Source: Symsagittifera roscoffensis
Lineage: Eukaryota; Xenacoelomorpha; Acoela; Convolutidae
NCBI RefSeq assembly: GCF_963678635.1
Contig: NC_087066.1
Span: forward strand, 65,447,277-65,511,276
Direction: 5' to 3'
Length of the DNA stretch: 64,000 nt
The translations under genes and the position numbers were made by a program. The notes under the pieces are model-generated. The model was not told the origin of the DNA. It searched no databases and was given only the letters and a program-made list of their open reading frames with translations. Every line of letters begins with the position of its first letter. The stretch's first letter is position 1. Shown piece by piece: positions 23,501-32,000 of the stretch.

Positions 23501-24973
23501 AAGTAACTACAATTTTTCCAAATCAGTTTTTTCTCTGCTTGGTGTGATGAAAAGATCTGACGTTACAATATGATTTACGCATATTAGACAGTCATAGTAA
23601 TTTTTGCAAATTGGACAGAAATTTTTGTCTAAAATTGACTAGAAAAGCAAAAAACTATTTTAAAAATTTTTTTCTCTAAAACTTTTGATGAAATGAAGCT
23701 AAATAACGCCATAAATTAGTTTATATTGCCTGGAATTAAATTTTTGGAAAAGTTTCAATGTGGTTCGAATCACGACTGAAAGGGCTTTAATATGATATAT
23801 CACTCAACCCAATCCGATTATTATTTGTAAACCTGATTTTGCTTGAAAAACAAAAAAAATTGATAAAAAACTAATATAAAGTTTCAACCCATTTTCAATG
23901 GTCGGAACCACAAATTGATTTGATATTGGTGAAACAAAATGCAGGCGAAATACTTAAAACCGGCAATGTCATCACTCGTGCTAGAAGACTTTGTTAAAAA
24001 AAATTTCCTTCGTACTTTTTTCCTGTTGTAGAATTACAATTTTCAATCAATTAAAATTATATGATCATGAATAAATTTTGTACAAAACTGATGTCGTTAT
24101 GAGCAAAATGAATTATAAAAGTTACAATCCGTGCAGAAAATTAAAGTGTTTTGTTTTTCCATTTTTCTTGAATCGGTATCCTTCAAAAAATAAGTTGTTT
24201 TTACCAATGCGGTTTCGATTTGGAGTATTTGTTAATTGATGTACCTACAATCTGCTTATTTTTAATCGGTCAATAATATTTTTGATGTCCTATCATGGGT
24301 TTATTTGCTTTCTTTGAGAGTTTTGTGATTTCTTCGGTTTAAACACTCAATTCTGATTGCCTTTTATTGTTTTTCAACATTCGGTCTCTGCAGCCTAAGA
24401 GACTTCGACGACCAATTACATGCTACATAAACCACCTAACAGAACTTTAACTGATCACGTTGCTGAACTTTAGAACGTTAGGCTGAAAATGCAGGGAAAA
24501 TTATTTCATCGCCATGTAAAATAAAAAATATCATGTGATAAGGATGATCATAATATAATTTTATCTGTCACGACCCTTGAATTAGGGTAAATATATTCCA
24601 AAAAGACTCATTTCCAGGCTGCAATACCCTAACTCTCGAATAATTCTTCGTTTGATTGATTTTTATTGTTTTAGGGAGAGCTTATTGCACATGTGGACCC
24701 AAAAGAAGCCGAATCAAGCAAAACTTCGAGCTATTCGACCCACCAACAGCTCAATCCGGCAACAGTGGCAGAGATCGCACAAGAGTACTCGAGTTTAATA
24801 CGTGTTCTATGTCTTCTAAGCCTTTCAAACCTCGTGGAGACCTCACATGTTCTGCTAGTAGTAGAAATTCACGTCAACAGAAGTTTTGTTCAAACTGCGA
24901 GAGCTTTACACCGATTCAAATGAAACATTTTCTATTACTGTTCTGCACGCTTAATTTTAAAATGTCATTTTAA
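8309..24973 (+). CDS. CACNA2D: Voltage-gated calcium channel alpha2/delta subunit, 3' part (nine exons)
   Basis: Encodes about 847 codons of an alpha2/delta subunit, the extracellular membrane-anchored protein that promotes trafficking and gating of voltage-gated calcium channels. Exons joined by phase-compatible GT-AG sites: 8309-8524, 16291-16589, 16844-17377, 17941-18140, 20610-20781, 21388-21499, 21826-22025, 22300-22810, 24675-24973. Family landmarks in order: SILGVVGQDV plus IFLVDSQ (first Cache module), TYTWWPID, YILDEGGFIVANNQ (second Cache module), LMNSLVKNGIY, QTNLLFV followed by CTCGP, many paired cysteines, and a short hydrophobic C-terminus (HFLLLFC) as in the anchored delta region. 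The signal peptide and von Willebrand A domain with its MIDAS should lie upstream and are not in view. Divergence from vertebrate CACNA2D1-4 is strong, so I do not assign a paralogue. The first intron here is 7.8 kb because of an antisense retrotransposon. Confidence 0.87.
8715..8853 (+). repeat. Host flank duplicated around the LTR element, left copy
   Basis: About 140 bp, from 'gttttatcaaaa' to 'aaaataattgaac', reappearing at 16121-16264 directly after the right LTR with only a few differences. It includes a G-run region (8799-8825). It is unique-looking intronic sequence rather than LTR, so it is not a normal 4-6 bp target-site duplication. Confidence 0.85.
8851..9127 (-). repeat. 3' LTR (outer 14 bp missing)
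   Basis: Matches 15844-16120 with a handful of substitutions. Its inner edge ends ..ggtaccaca. Its outer edge starts at GAACCTCTG, joined directly to host 'aaaataattgaac', without the TGTGATAACTAACA present in the other LTR. Confidence 0.9.
9295..10473 (-). pseudogene. Gypsy pol C-terminal tail remnant
   Basis: Charged, low-complexity tail downstream of integrase, separated by in-frame TAA codons at 10555-10557 and 9862-9864. It ends with a basic segment GRSKKGPTRYGN like the tails of many Gypsy polyproteins. No env-like or extra domain is recognisable after it. Confidence 0.7.
10555..12363 (-). pseudogene. Gypsy integrase remnant
   Basis: HHCC zinc-binding region (HRGHPGQE ... CRSC) at about 11350-11480, catalytic-core motifs QLDYAGPLEDYKG and AIDRYSKFP, then the glutamate motif GLVERTIQAIRRRLG after an in-frame TGA at 11095-11097. 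A long low-complexity segment precedes the zinc-binding region. Confidence 0.88.
12351..13121 (-). pseudogene. Gypsy RNase H and RH-integrase linker remnant
   Basis: Contains VKCDASHSGLGATLDQ, STNELELLAVVWAVDRFKHY and FVIATDHKAL, the RNase H catalytic region. An in-frame TGA lies at 12753-12755, after which the same frame carries IVDYLSR, the usual end of the RNase H region. The frame changes again near 12360. Confidence 0.88.
13073..13507 (-). pseudogene. Gypsy RT thumb/connection remnant
   Basis: Continues the polymerase in a shifted frame: KITKCEFFQSSVNWLGH and LRSFMGSINHLSKFI are standard Gypsy RT and connection motifs. A second frame change occurs near 13100 before the RNase H domain. 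Confidence 0.85.
13402..15768 (-). pseudogene. Gypsy gag-protease-RT (N-terminal pol) remnant
   Basis: About 788 codons. A gag-like N-terminal region is followed by paired zinc-binding motifs (CTRCGRAFGEGH, then CKNCYKPNHFAKMC, a CCHC knuckle), an aspartic protease core IDTGSPVSLL, and reverse transcriptase motifs LALDAKPMN, YFTALDLKYAYSQI, GFYGLADMP and the catalytic FLDDILIV. The frame is lost just after the catalytic aspartates near 13480, where the sequence continues in another frame. Confidence 0.9.
15812..15829 (-). other. Primer-binding site, tRNA-Ser-like
   Basis: The plus strand reads ATCCTGCTGGCTGCGCCA, i.e. an 18-nt tRNA 3' end including CCA, immediately next to the LTR. The ..AATCCTGC(N)7GCCA pattern with discriminator G resembles animal serine tRNAs; the isotype is inferred. 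Confidence 0.7.
15830..16120 (-). repeat. 5' LTR (complete, 291 bp)
   Basis: On the plus strand it begins TGTGATAACT and ends GGTACCACA, so it has the canonical TG...CA ends. The primer-binding site abuts it. It is followed by the right copy of the 140-bp host flank. Confidence 0.9.
16121..16264 (+). repeat. Host flank duplicated around the LTR element, right copy
   Basis: Matches 8715-8853. Here the sequence runs on uninterrupted into 'ttatttctgg' and then the acceptor of alpha2/delta exon b, so this is the original genomic order. A shorter relative lies at 16628-16680. Confidence 0.85.
16291..16589 (+). CDS. CACNA2D: alpha2/delta exon b (first Cache module)
   Basis: Acceptor tttttttag at 16290, donor gttaag at 16590, phase 1 to 0. 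It encodes LPVLTLSSPVF and SILGVVGQDVHLDYF, the strand-turn-helix typical of Cache modules. An acidic and glycine-rich insert (DGWGDEDDGKG) separates the two. A different frame in the same stretch is open but lacks these motifs. Confidence 0.8.
16628..16680 (+). repeat. Third, partial copy of the flank repeat
   Basis: About 50 bp ('aaaaaaactcaaaaggagtt' onward) matching 8724-8772 and 16130-16180 with a few changes. It lies just after alpha2/delta exon b, so related sequence brackets that exon. Confidence 0.75.
16844..17377 (+). CDS. CACNA2D: alpha2/delta exon c
   Basis: Acceptor ttctttttag, donor CAG|GTAAAA, phase 0 at both ends. It opens with IFLVDSQTIYVSM, the Cache strand following the previous exon, then INFIDVVPEI, TYTWWPIDRFPF and the cysteine-containing segment RTYCPGSPGNLELF. 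All are collinear with the family. Confidence 0.82.
17941..18140 (+). CDS. CACNA2D: alpha2/delta exon d
   Basis: Acceptor ctttttttcag at 17940, donor CAG|GTATGA at 18141, phase 0 to 2. It encodes FFPFVPECKESEQYWGML and ends near FFITNR, equivalent to the region between the two Cache modules. Confidence 0.75.
18271..18545. repeat. 30-bp tandem repeat plus inverted partner
   Basis: Three consecutive 30-bp units at 18271-18300, 18301-18330 and 18331-18360 (consensus ccatacaccgaaaatgctta tcatacaatt), then a partial unit. An inverted version (aaattgtatgactagcattt) at about 18524-18545 closes the structure, like a non-autonomous palindromic element. Confidence 0.7.
18560..19060. other. Intronic, no feature seen
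   Basis: AT-rich part of the alpha2/delta intron between exons d and e. Nothing recognisable. Confidence 0.4.
19068..19208. mobile_element. 141-bp nested-palindrome MITE
   Basis: Perfect 18-bp terminal inverted repeats AAAAATGCTTGTCCTACA (19068-19085) and TGTAGGACAAGCATTTTT (19191-19208). A second inverted pair is nested inside (GAAAATGCTTATCATA / TATGATAAGCATTTT). Same core as the repeats at 18271-18545 and about 22885-23106. Confidence 0.7.
19528..19724. mobile_element. Short relative of the 5974-7254 element
   Basis: Left end TCATTACGAGGCCAAACTGT and right end TGCACAGTTTGGCCTC. The first 40 bp and the internal GGAATCCGC motif match the longer copy, but only about 200 bp remain, so it looks like an internally deleted derivative. 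Confidence 0.6.
20610..20781 (+). CDS. CACNA2D: alpha2/delta exon e
   Basis: Two acceptors lie two bases apart (ctgcag at 20607 and cagag at 20609). Only the second keeps the frame from exon d; the first runs into a stop within 10 codons. Donor CGG|GTAAGC. It encodes an Asn-rich segment with LTWESL and YFNSSGDRRVTFQ. Contains potential N-glycosylation sites. Confidence 0.65.
20968..21010. repeat. Perfect 19-bp inverted repeat with 5-nt loop
   Basis: Arm TTGTTATACGGTCCAAAAC (20968-20986), loop ctgca, then the exact reverse complement (20992-21010). It lies in the alpha2/delta intron between exons e and f. A related half (gttatacggtt) occurs about 150 bp upstream. Confidence 0.85.
21388..21499 (+). 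CDS. CACNA2D: alpha2/delta exon f
   Basis: Acceptor gatatttag, donor G|GTAGGT, phase 0 to 1. It encodes EDAYWEFDRSTYTFPLIMTT, matching the 'YEDSFY...Y.FTAPY' strand of the second Cache module, then a basic stretch. Confidence 0.75.
21826..22025 (+). CDS. CACNA2D: alpha2/delta exon g (second Cache module core)
   Basis: Acceptor gatgcttag, donor CAG|GTAATT. It encodes GVVMKYKALLTWL followed by LQCYILDEGGFIVANNQ, the most diagnostic stretch of the gene (family: C.ILDDGGF). The usual V[GA]VDV turn is reduced compared with vertebrate proteins. Confidence 0.85.
22300..22810 (+). CDS. CACNA2D: alpha2/delta exon h (VGCC alpha2 domain)
   Basis: Acceptor ttattttag, donor AAG|GTATTA, phase 0 to 1. It encodes CLMNSLVKNGIYTTQDV, a hydrophobic stretch around LFTLFSFMQSLTMGW, then a cysteine-rich part ending QTNLLFVSAQ. 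The order matches the C-terminal alpha2 domain, in which the equivalent of the hydrophobic stretch precedes the delta cysteines. Confidence 0.85.
22885..23259. repeat. Intronic MITE fragments
   Basis: 22887-22940 and about 23080-23106 carry the 'aatgctagtca.acaatt' palindromic-MITE core in opposite orientations. About 23192-23259 is an inverted, diverged half of the CCAAACTGTGCA element family. Confidence 0.5.
23580..24655. other. Last alpha2/delta intron, no feature seen
   Basis: AT-rich sequence before the terminal exon. No exon or element recognised. Confidence 0.4.
24675..24973 (+). CDS. CACNA2D: alpha2/delta terminal exon i
   Basis: Acceptor ttgttttag at 24674, phase 1. It encodes GRAYCTCGPKRSR, further cysteines (CSNC) and a short hydrophobic tail before TAA. 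The CxC just after a 'NL..V' strand is conserved in the family. A hydrophobic C-terminus is expected for GPI or membrane anchoring. Another frame here is also open but lacks the cysteines. Confidence 0.8.
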
Positions 24974-25022
24974 AGAGAAACGCGAGCGAACCTTCAAAAA
25001 TTGTTTACTACAGCCTTGAAAA

Positions 25023-25074
25023 AATAAATAAATGTTAATTTTAATTCTATTTGATTAATAAAATGCAATTTATT
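25023..25074. promoter_or_regulatory. Overlapping polyadenylation signals of convergent genes
   Basis: Plus-strand AATAAA at 25023, 25027 and 25057 can serve alpha2/delta. Minus-strand AATAAA (plus TTTATT, 25069-25074) can serve OGDH. The two stop codons are only about 265 bp apart. Confidence 0.55.
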
Positions 25075-25237
25075 TCAAGCAACTTCAATCTTGATTTGCC
25101 ACCCCCAACGTAGCGAGACTTTTTGTATAAATTTCATACGCAAGTTTACATTGCATCTAATTAAGTAGCTGCAATGCTAAGAACATTGAGCGTATCAGTC
25201 TCAGTTTGTAAAGTTCAGTTTTGTCAAGTTCATAATT

Positions 25238-26031
25238 CTACTCTTCGTTAATATTGGCAAGCGATACTACTTCATTCATGAGCGCATACTGTTCTTTCTT
25301 ATGCATCGCTTTCGACCCTGACGCAGGCGAGGGGGACACTTTTCGGCCAATGTAGCCGATCGGCTTCTTGTTACCCATAGCAGTAAGAAATCTTGGTCTG
25401 ACGTACTCAAATGCGCCCGCATTTTTGTGCTCCTCCTGTGCCCAATATATTTTAGCATTTGGGAAGTTTTCCACTTCTTGCTGGACCCTGTCAAACGGAA
25501 ACGGGCTGATCTGTTCCACACGCGCGACAGCAATTTCGTAATCTTTGTTCGTCTTCGTGATTTCCTTCTTGATGTCGTAGTAAATTTTCCCAGAGCAAAA
25601 AATGAGCTTCTTCACATTTTCTGCATTCTCTTTTGGCAATCCGATTTCGGGGTAGACTCTCTGGAATTTGGTCCCCTCTCTGATTTCGTCGAAGTTCGAT
25701 CTAGCATCGTCCAGTCGAAGCAGAGATTTGGGAGTCATCACTATCAGGGGTTTCCTGAATGGCAACTTGATCTGGCGTCTCAGAGCGTGGAAGAAATTAG
25801 CAGGTGTGGTGCAATTCACAACAATCATGTTGATGTCTTGTAACTGCTTCACTGTGAATTCGTGATGAGCGTATTTGGGAAATACATCTGGATCGTCACT
25901 GCACAGTTGGAGAAACCTTTCCGGTCGAGCACTGGAGTGTTCAGGGCCCATTCCTTCCATGCCGTGAGGAAGTAACATCACGAGCCCAGATTGACGGTAC
26001 CACTTGGACTGACCAGAGGCAATAAATTGGT
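25238..26031 (-). CDS. OGDH: OGDH terminal exon
   Basis: Residues 750-1013 and [42 protein letters not shown] and [15 protein letters not shown] are C-terminal E1 motifs. The last 30 residues are less conserved. Confidence 0.98.
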
Positions 26032-29000
26032 CTAAAAAAGTTGCACGTTTGACAAAAAAAGAACGGAAATCTCTAATCAATTTCGGCCGAAGCAAGGCAT
26101 TTAAAAAAAGAAGCAGAAAAACTGGTTTGGATTTTCGGGCTCATAATTACTCCATTACATGAATGTGCTCTATAAATTGAGCTAACTTTCTGCATCAAGA
26201 AGAATTGAATCTACTAACCAATGATGCACTGGGCGGTGTTTGAGAAGTCTCCGAATTGTGCCTCCCAGATGACTAGTGCATTGGGGTTGGCCAGACTGAA
26301 GCCCAACTCAAATCCCAACACTCCAAACTCACTCAATGAGCTGTTGCACACTGTGTAGAGTGCCTGAAAAAAGGAAAGAAAAGGTAAAACCAGGGGACGA
26401 TTTAGTGGGGGGATCCATTTTCGACTGAACCACCCAAAAATTTTCTAAACGCACCAATATATACTAATTTAGGAGAGCGCACACCGAAAACACGCAATTT
26501 TTTGGGCAAAATTTTCCACTAAATGCCCAAAAATATCCTCTTCTGGATCTGATGGCTGTCCTGCGGCGCAAAAATTTTCGTGAAAATACTTCTGGGAGTG
26601 CTCGGAAAATCAATTTGGTCGACCTAAAAATAACAAGGTCGACAAAATTTTTGAAAATCAGTCCCCCCCCCCCCCTCGAGAAAATCCTAGATCCGTCCCT
26701 TGGTAAAACTAACAGAACGTCTGCAATGCACCTGAGTCGGTCCCCGACATTGATATTAAAAGTCACACGACCTAGCATCTGCGCCATGGCCGCCTAAAAA
26801 TAGTGTAATAGCCGATTCCTAACCAAAATTGGAAAAATTCGGTTGTGCAGCGGATATCCCTACAGCGTGTTCTTTCGATTGAACCCTTAATCTCATTATT
26901 GGCACAAAATTTTTTGATAAAATCACAAAAAGTGTCAACATTTAAAAACATGGACTTTTTCTAAATACAAAATTGCTTTTCTACATACATAAGTGCCTAG
27001 TTGCAGTGCAGGTAAAATTCCTAGCACCTGTTCTTTCGATGATTCATTTATCTCAGATTTCTTGATGGCAAAGTTTTCGACAAAAGTCTCCGAATAAATG
27101 GTCAAAAATTCAAAAAATATACCTTTTCCAAGTCCAAACTAATTTTCTGCAAAAATTAGGACCTACGTACTTAAGCAGAAAAATGTCTACAACCTGTTTT
27201 CCAATTAAGGCCTTAATCTCAGATTTAGAAAGGAGGATTTCGAGAAGGTTCCAAAAAACGGGCAAAAATTCAAAAACTGTTTTTTTTTCTTAGGCCATAT
27301 CTGTTTTTCTACACAAATAAGGGCCTACAAGCTGCTTCAGAGAAGATCACCATAACATGATATTTTGAGTGAACCGTTAATCTCAGATTAGGGAGGGTAG
27401 TTTTCAAGAAAATGAGAATAGGACAAAATTAGTCAAAATTCCCCCAGAAAGTGGATACCGTATTATGACAGAACGCTCCGATTGTGTAATAGCATTATAC
27501 AGCCGATGAAGCTTCGGAAGCTGAATTGTGCCAGCTAACTTTTTTTGCAGCTGGAGGCCGTGAGTTGCTAGTTTCTCTGCATTTCAATTAAGACACAATA
27601 GTGTGAAGCCTACCATTGAACGCCGTATATTAGTCAAGAGTGTTTATCTTGTCGATTAATGGTGTTAACTCAACAATTTTCAGCGCTGAACGTCTTTTTT
27701 GTCAATAAATGGTGTAAACTCAACAATTTTCAGCGCTGTTGTCAAAATTTTAATACACTTAGTTGGAGTAACTAAAATACAAGCGCGTTGATATCTGACC
27801 TGATCAGGATAGAGTCTGTTGAGCTGGACGTATGTCTTCTTATCCACAATTTGATCATGCAGCACGTGGTGTCTATGTGAGAAGGTGCCTCTCTCAACAT
27901 CCTGTCCCGACAGTCTCACATGGACGCCCTCCTTCAGGAGGGTCCCAAATGCCATGCCCTCCCCAAGAGCCCAGTCTATCTCTCTGTTCTCCACCATCTG
28001 CAGTCGCTTCTTCAAGGTTCGCTTGATACCCGCGTGGGACTTGAACGTGTCGTCTTTGATCGTAGACAGCATTGTGCCTACGTGTTTTAGGGTCTCTTCG
28101 TCCACACCTGAAGCACAGAATTAACATGAGTTTCCACATGAATACACAAGCTTCCCAGTTTCGTTAAATAGATGCTAAAACTCATGTCACAATAAAAAAT
28201 GAAGGAGCATCAATGGCAACTTGAGGCGGTTGATTGATTGGAATCAGTTTTCGAGTCACTTGACAGCCAGGAGACAATATAAAAAAATTCTTGTAGCTCT
28301 AAACTTGGTGCTCAAACATTTTATCATAAACGAGTAATCAGAAATTCAACAAAAGGGAGACCGATACACATATTACTAGGAGGGACCGAATGAAGGAGGG
28401 ACCGAATGAAGGAAAACTTCTAACCAATCAGAATCGCTAGAAGTTCCTATTGGCTATATTATTTTTGCACATAGCCGAAGTCTTTTTTTTAATAGTATTA
28501 AGTTACATTGAACGGTAGTGAAAAAGCTTAAAGAACCAACAGGATTATGTAACTGAACATTAACTAAACAAAAGGCTATTTAGAAACCCAATAAGCTTTC
28601 TCTGCAAACAATTAAGTCCATCTTGCATTACTTACCTGTTCTCTCGTATACAAGTGGTCCATCCTTGAAGAAGTTGTTCCAGGGTGAGTCAAGCCAGGAT
28701 GAGATCTTATAGACTGGGTTCTTGGTGGACTCCATGTATGCGTTCTCGCAGATTTGGTCGTACTTCTGCTTCTGCTCCTTGAACTCCTCCTTCGTCATCA
28801 CTCCCTCTCCAACACACTTCTCCAGGTATTGCTAGAGCAGCAGCGAAACAATGAGACTTATGAAAATCAATCAGAATTCAGTAATCAAGAATCTGAATTG
28901 AGCAGGAAAAGCCGTCAGTTTCTGAACAGTTTACGGACGCTGACATGTTAAAAATTATGGCATATTCGGTCATTCTGCGAATTTTTACTCAAATATTTGT

Positions 29001-32000
29001 TCACGTCCGATGAAAATTATGAAATTCACATTAAGAATATTAACATGCGGACTAGTTAGGCCATGACAAATATATTTGGTCTTTATACTTTAATTTGTGA
29101 ACCCCTCGTTACGCCATAAAATTGATGCTCATGTGAGGTGGAGGGGGGTGTAGATGCCCCTGAGACTCTTGGCTGTAGATTACCATAGATAACCATACGC
29201 TCAACATATCGGGTATGATATTTTGAACGGACTGAGGGCTAATAAGAAAAAAAAATCGCGTTTCAAACCATCACAGGGTTGCCAAACTAACCTAGAAGAA
29301 CTCATAATCACACACAGACGAAGCTGCACTTCGCAAACAAGCATAAAATGTCAAATAGCAGCTTTCAAAACAGTAAACAATCTGAAATACGGAAAAAAAA
29401 ACAAAAAAAATTACTCTCTACGGGAATCAAACCTACGCCATTAGGTTCAAAACTATTTCAATACTTAAGCTACAAACAACACAGGAAAGTCTTATTCCTG
29501 GCACTCGCACTAAATTTATCATATGAATTATAATAATTACCTGCAGCACTGGTTTGTGGGAGCGTATCTTCTTGTACATGAGCGGCTGTGTGAACGAGGG
29601 CTCATCTGTCTCGTTGTGTCCGTTCTTCCTGTAGCACACTATGTCTATCACACAGTCTTGTCCGAACTTCTGTCTGAACTCAGCTGCCACATTGCAACAG
29701 TGCATCACCTGCAACCAAAACAGTTCAGCCAGGGGGGTATTCTCATGATGGAGGGACCGAATGATGGAAAACTTCTAACCATTCAGAATCGCCAGACGTT
29801 CCTATTGGCTATACGATTTTTGCACATAGCCGAAGTCTTTTTTTCTAACAGATAATGACCTGTGACAGCACAGCAAATTTTGCTGTAAAATTTGTGCAGA
29901 TATATAAAAAAAAATCTTTATTTTTCATTTAAAAAAAAAACTTGGTTCTAGTTTTTTTTCCAATACCCGACTTCGATTTCGCAATAACTAAAAATTCATG
30001 TATCTGCTTAGTTTCTGATCGGTCAATATTATTTTTATGGCTTGGACTTAATCGCTTTCTTTGAGATTTGTTCAAGATTTTTGAATACCATTTCCAACCC
30101 CCATGTAGCTTTACAAAATCATTGCATGCAAAATATATTTTGTTTTGAGCTCATGGAAACAGTATATTTCAGATGCAATACAAAGTTCTGTCAAATACTT
30201 AGTTAAAAATGAAATTTTTACAACTAGACTATTGCAATTTTTTTCTTACAATTTCCCACATGTTACTAAACCAAACCAACAGATTGAGAGAAAAGGACAC
30301 CAAAAAACATTAATTAAAATAATATCACTCAAAATCTATTTTCATATCAAAAACCTTTCATGATTAACTCCTCTGAGGAATCTTTAAATCAAAAGCATTC
30401 TTTAGCGCTAAAAACTATTCAAGTATTTTCAACGTATATTGCAGTGTACTTAAAAAGGAAACATAGCCAATAGACAGTTGGAAAAACGTCAATGAACGCA
30501 AGGAAACAAAAGAAAAGACTTTTGAATTCAAGTTTCAAATTTCAAAGAAAAAAATATGCCTTTGAAGCTCTTTGAAATTCAAGAAGAACCATTTGTGATT
30601 GGCACTTTTTGATAAAACTAACAAAATTTGATAATAAGATCAACTGTTTCAATAGGTAAATTTTTCCTTTCTCTGGGAAATTTGAAAATTAAATTCAATT
30701 TTCGAAACAAAAATTCGAACACGTTTTTCGTGACCTTTCCACTTTAGCTGCTCGATAGTGGAGTTTGCCTTCCGTCTCACAAAAAAAATGAACTGAAATG
30801 AAAGAAATCAAAAGTCAAACAGAAAAAAAGTAAGCTTTTCCTGAAAAACAAAACAAAAAAACAAATCACGACCTATTTAAGAGTCTGAACTATGTCCATC
30901 GACTCTTAATCAGAAGTCAAACCGCGAAAAAGAACGCTGAGCGTTCACAATTTTCCATAAAAACAAACAAACAAAAAACAAGACCTAAAATAGTGCCTTC
31001 ACTTCGTTCAATGACACTTAATCATTACAATGAATGCGCGTTGCTTACGCGAATAGAAGTCATGTCGTTCAAACAACAGACAATTAAGCACAAAGACTTA
31101 GTAATGAAAAGTTCGACTTCAGTAGGAAAATGAGGTGCCATATACCGCACTAATAAGGCTAATATTTTGGCTGATTGTTTTTATACCAGGCTCTATCCAG
31201 ACAAAGAAATGTTCGTTTCTGAAAATTTTGCATGGTGAAAAAAATTAAGAGGAAAAACAGCAGCGCATTTAAACAAATTTAGCCAACAGACAGTTTGAAA
31301 AGAGTTATTACGTTACTTAGATAAATGCAGTTGAAAAAAGGGAAATGCGATAAGTTGAAGCTGGGAAATCTGATAATTAATTTTCATTTTCGAAATCAGA
31401 AGTCGATCAAGTTTGCCTTCCTATTAACAATGAAAACGCACTGAACTCAAAAAGAAATCACAAGTCAAGCCGCGAACAATCGAAACTGAGCGTGAACAAA
31501 TTTTAAGATTTTTCATTTAAAAAAATCACTGAGACTTATATAAGAGTACTCACTACGTTCATTAGTCTTAAAAATGATCAAAATGTTTTGTTGGAAAAAG
31601 TGAATGGCAAGGAGATGGGTTTGATCCACACAGTGAATCAAATAGGCAATTACACAGAGGCGAAGTTGAACTTCGCATACACAAGCAAAAATATGACCGA
31701 TAAAGCTACTGGGAAAAACTGAAAGATTAAAACTTTGAGTGTACAAAATTTCTTAAGTGACGCACGCCAATTATGATTCTACATAAATGCTAAGTGCCAA
31801 TTATGACGCATTAGCAGTCAACTTACAAAAGTAATTTACCAACTCAACATGCCTCAATTTATAGAGCTGACATATTTTAGCTAGCATACGAAGAAGTTCA
31901 TTAATAACTTCCGACCCTGCCCAGGTTCGAACCCTCTAATTTTGTTGCGGGTCTCCTTCCCTACATCTACTCTACAGATCCATGATACCTTGAAGCTAAA

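Noticed and set aside
24693-24923. Alternative frame in the last alpha2/delta exon
   Set aside because: Out of phase with exon h and lacking the conserved cysteines found in the chosen frame.
26464-26787. Open minus-strand frame next to OGDH exon 11 ([12 protein letters not shown]...), preceded by an AG and in phase with exon 10
   Set aside because: It runs straight into the MITE, has no family match, and the conserved OGDH sequence joins directly from the exon at 27800-28107 to the one at 26219-26363. Not needed for the protein.
31934-31945. GGTTCGAACC as a tRNA T-loop
   Set aside because: It is a palindrome found without a matching acceptor or anticodon arm on either strand.
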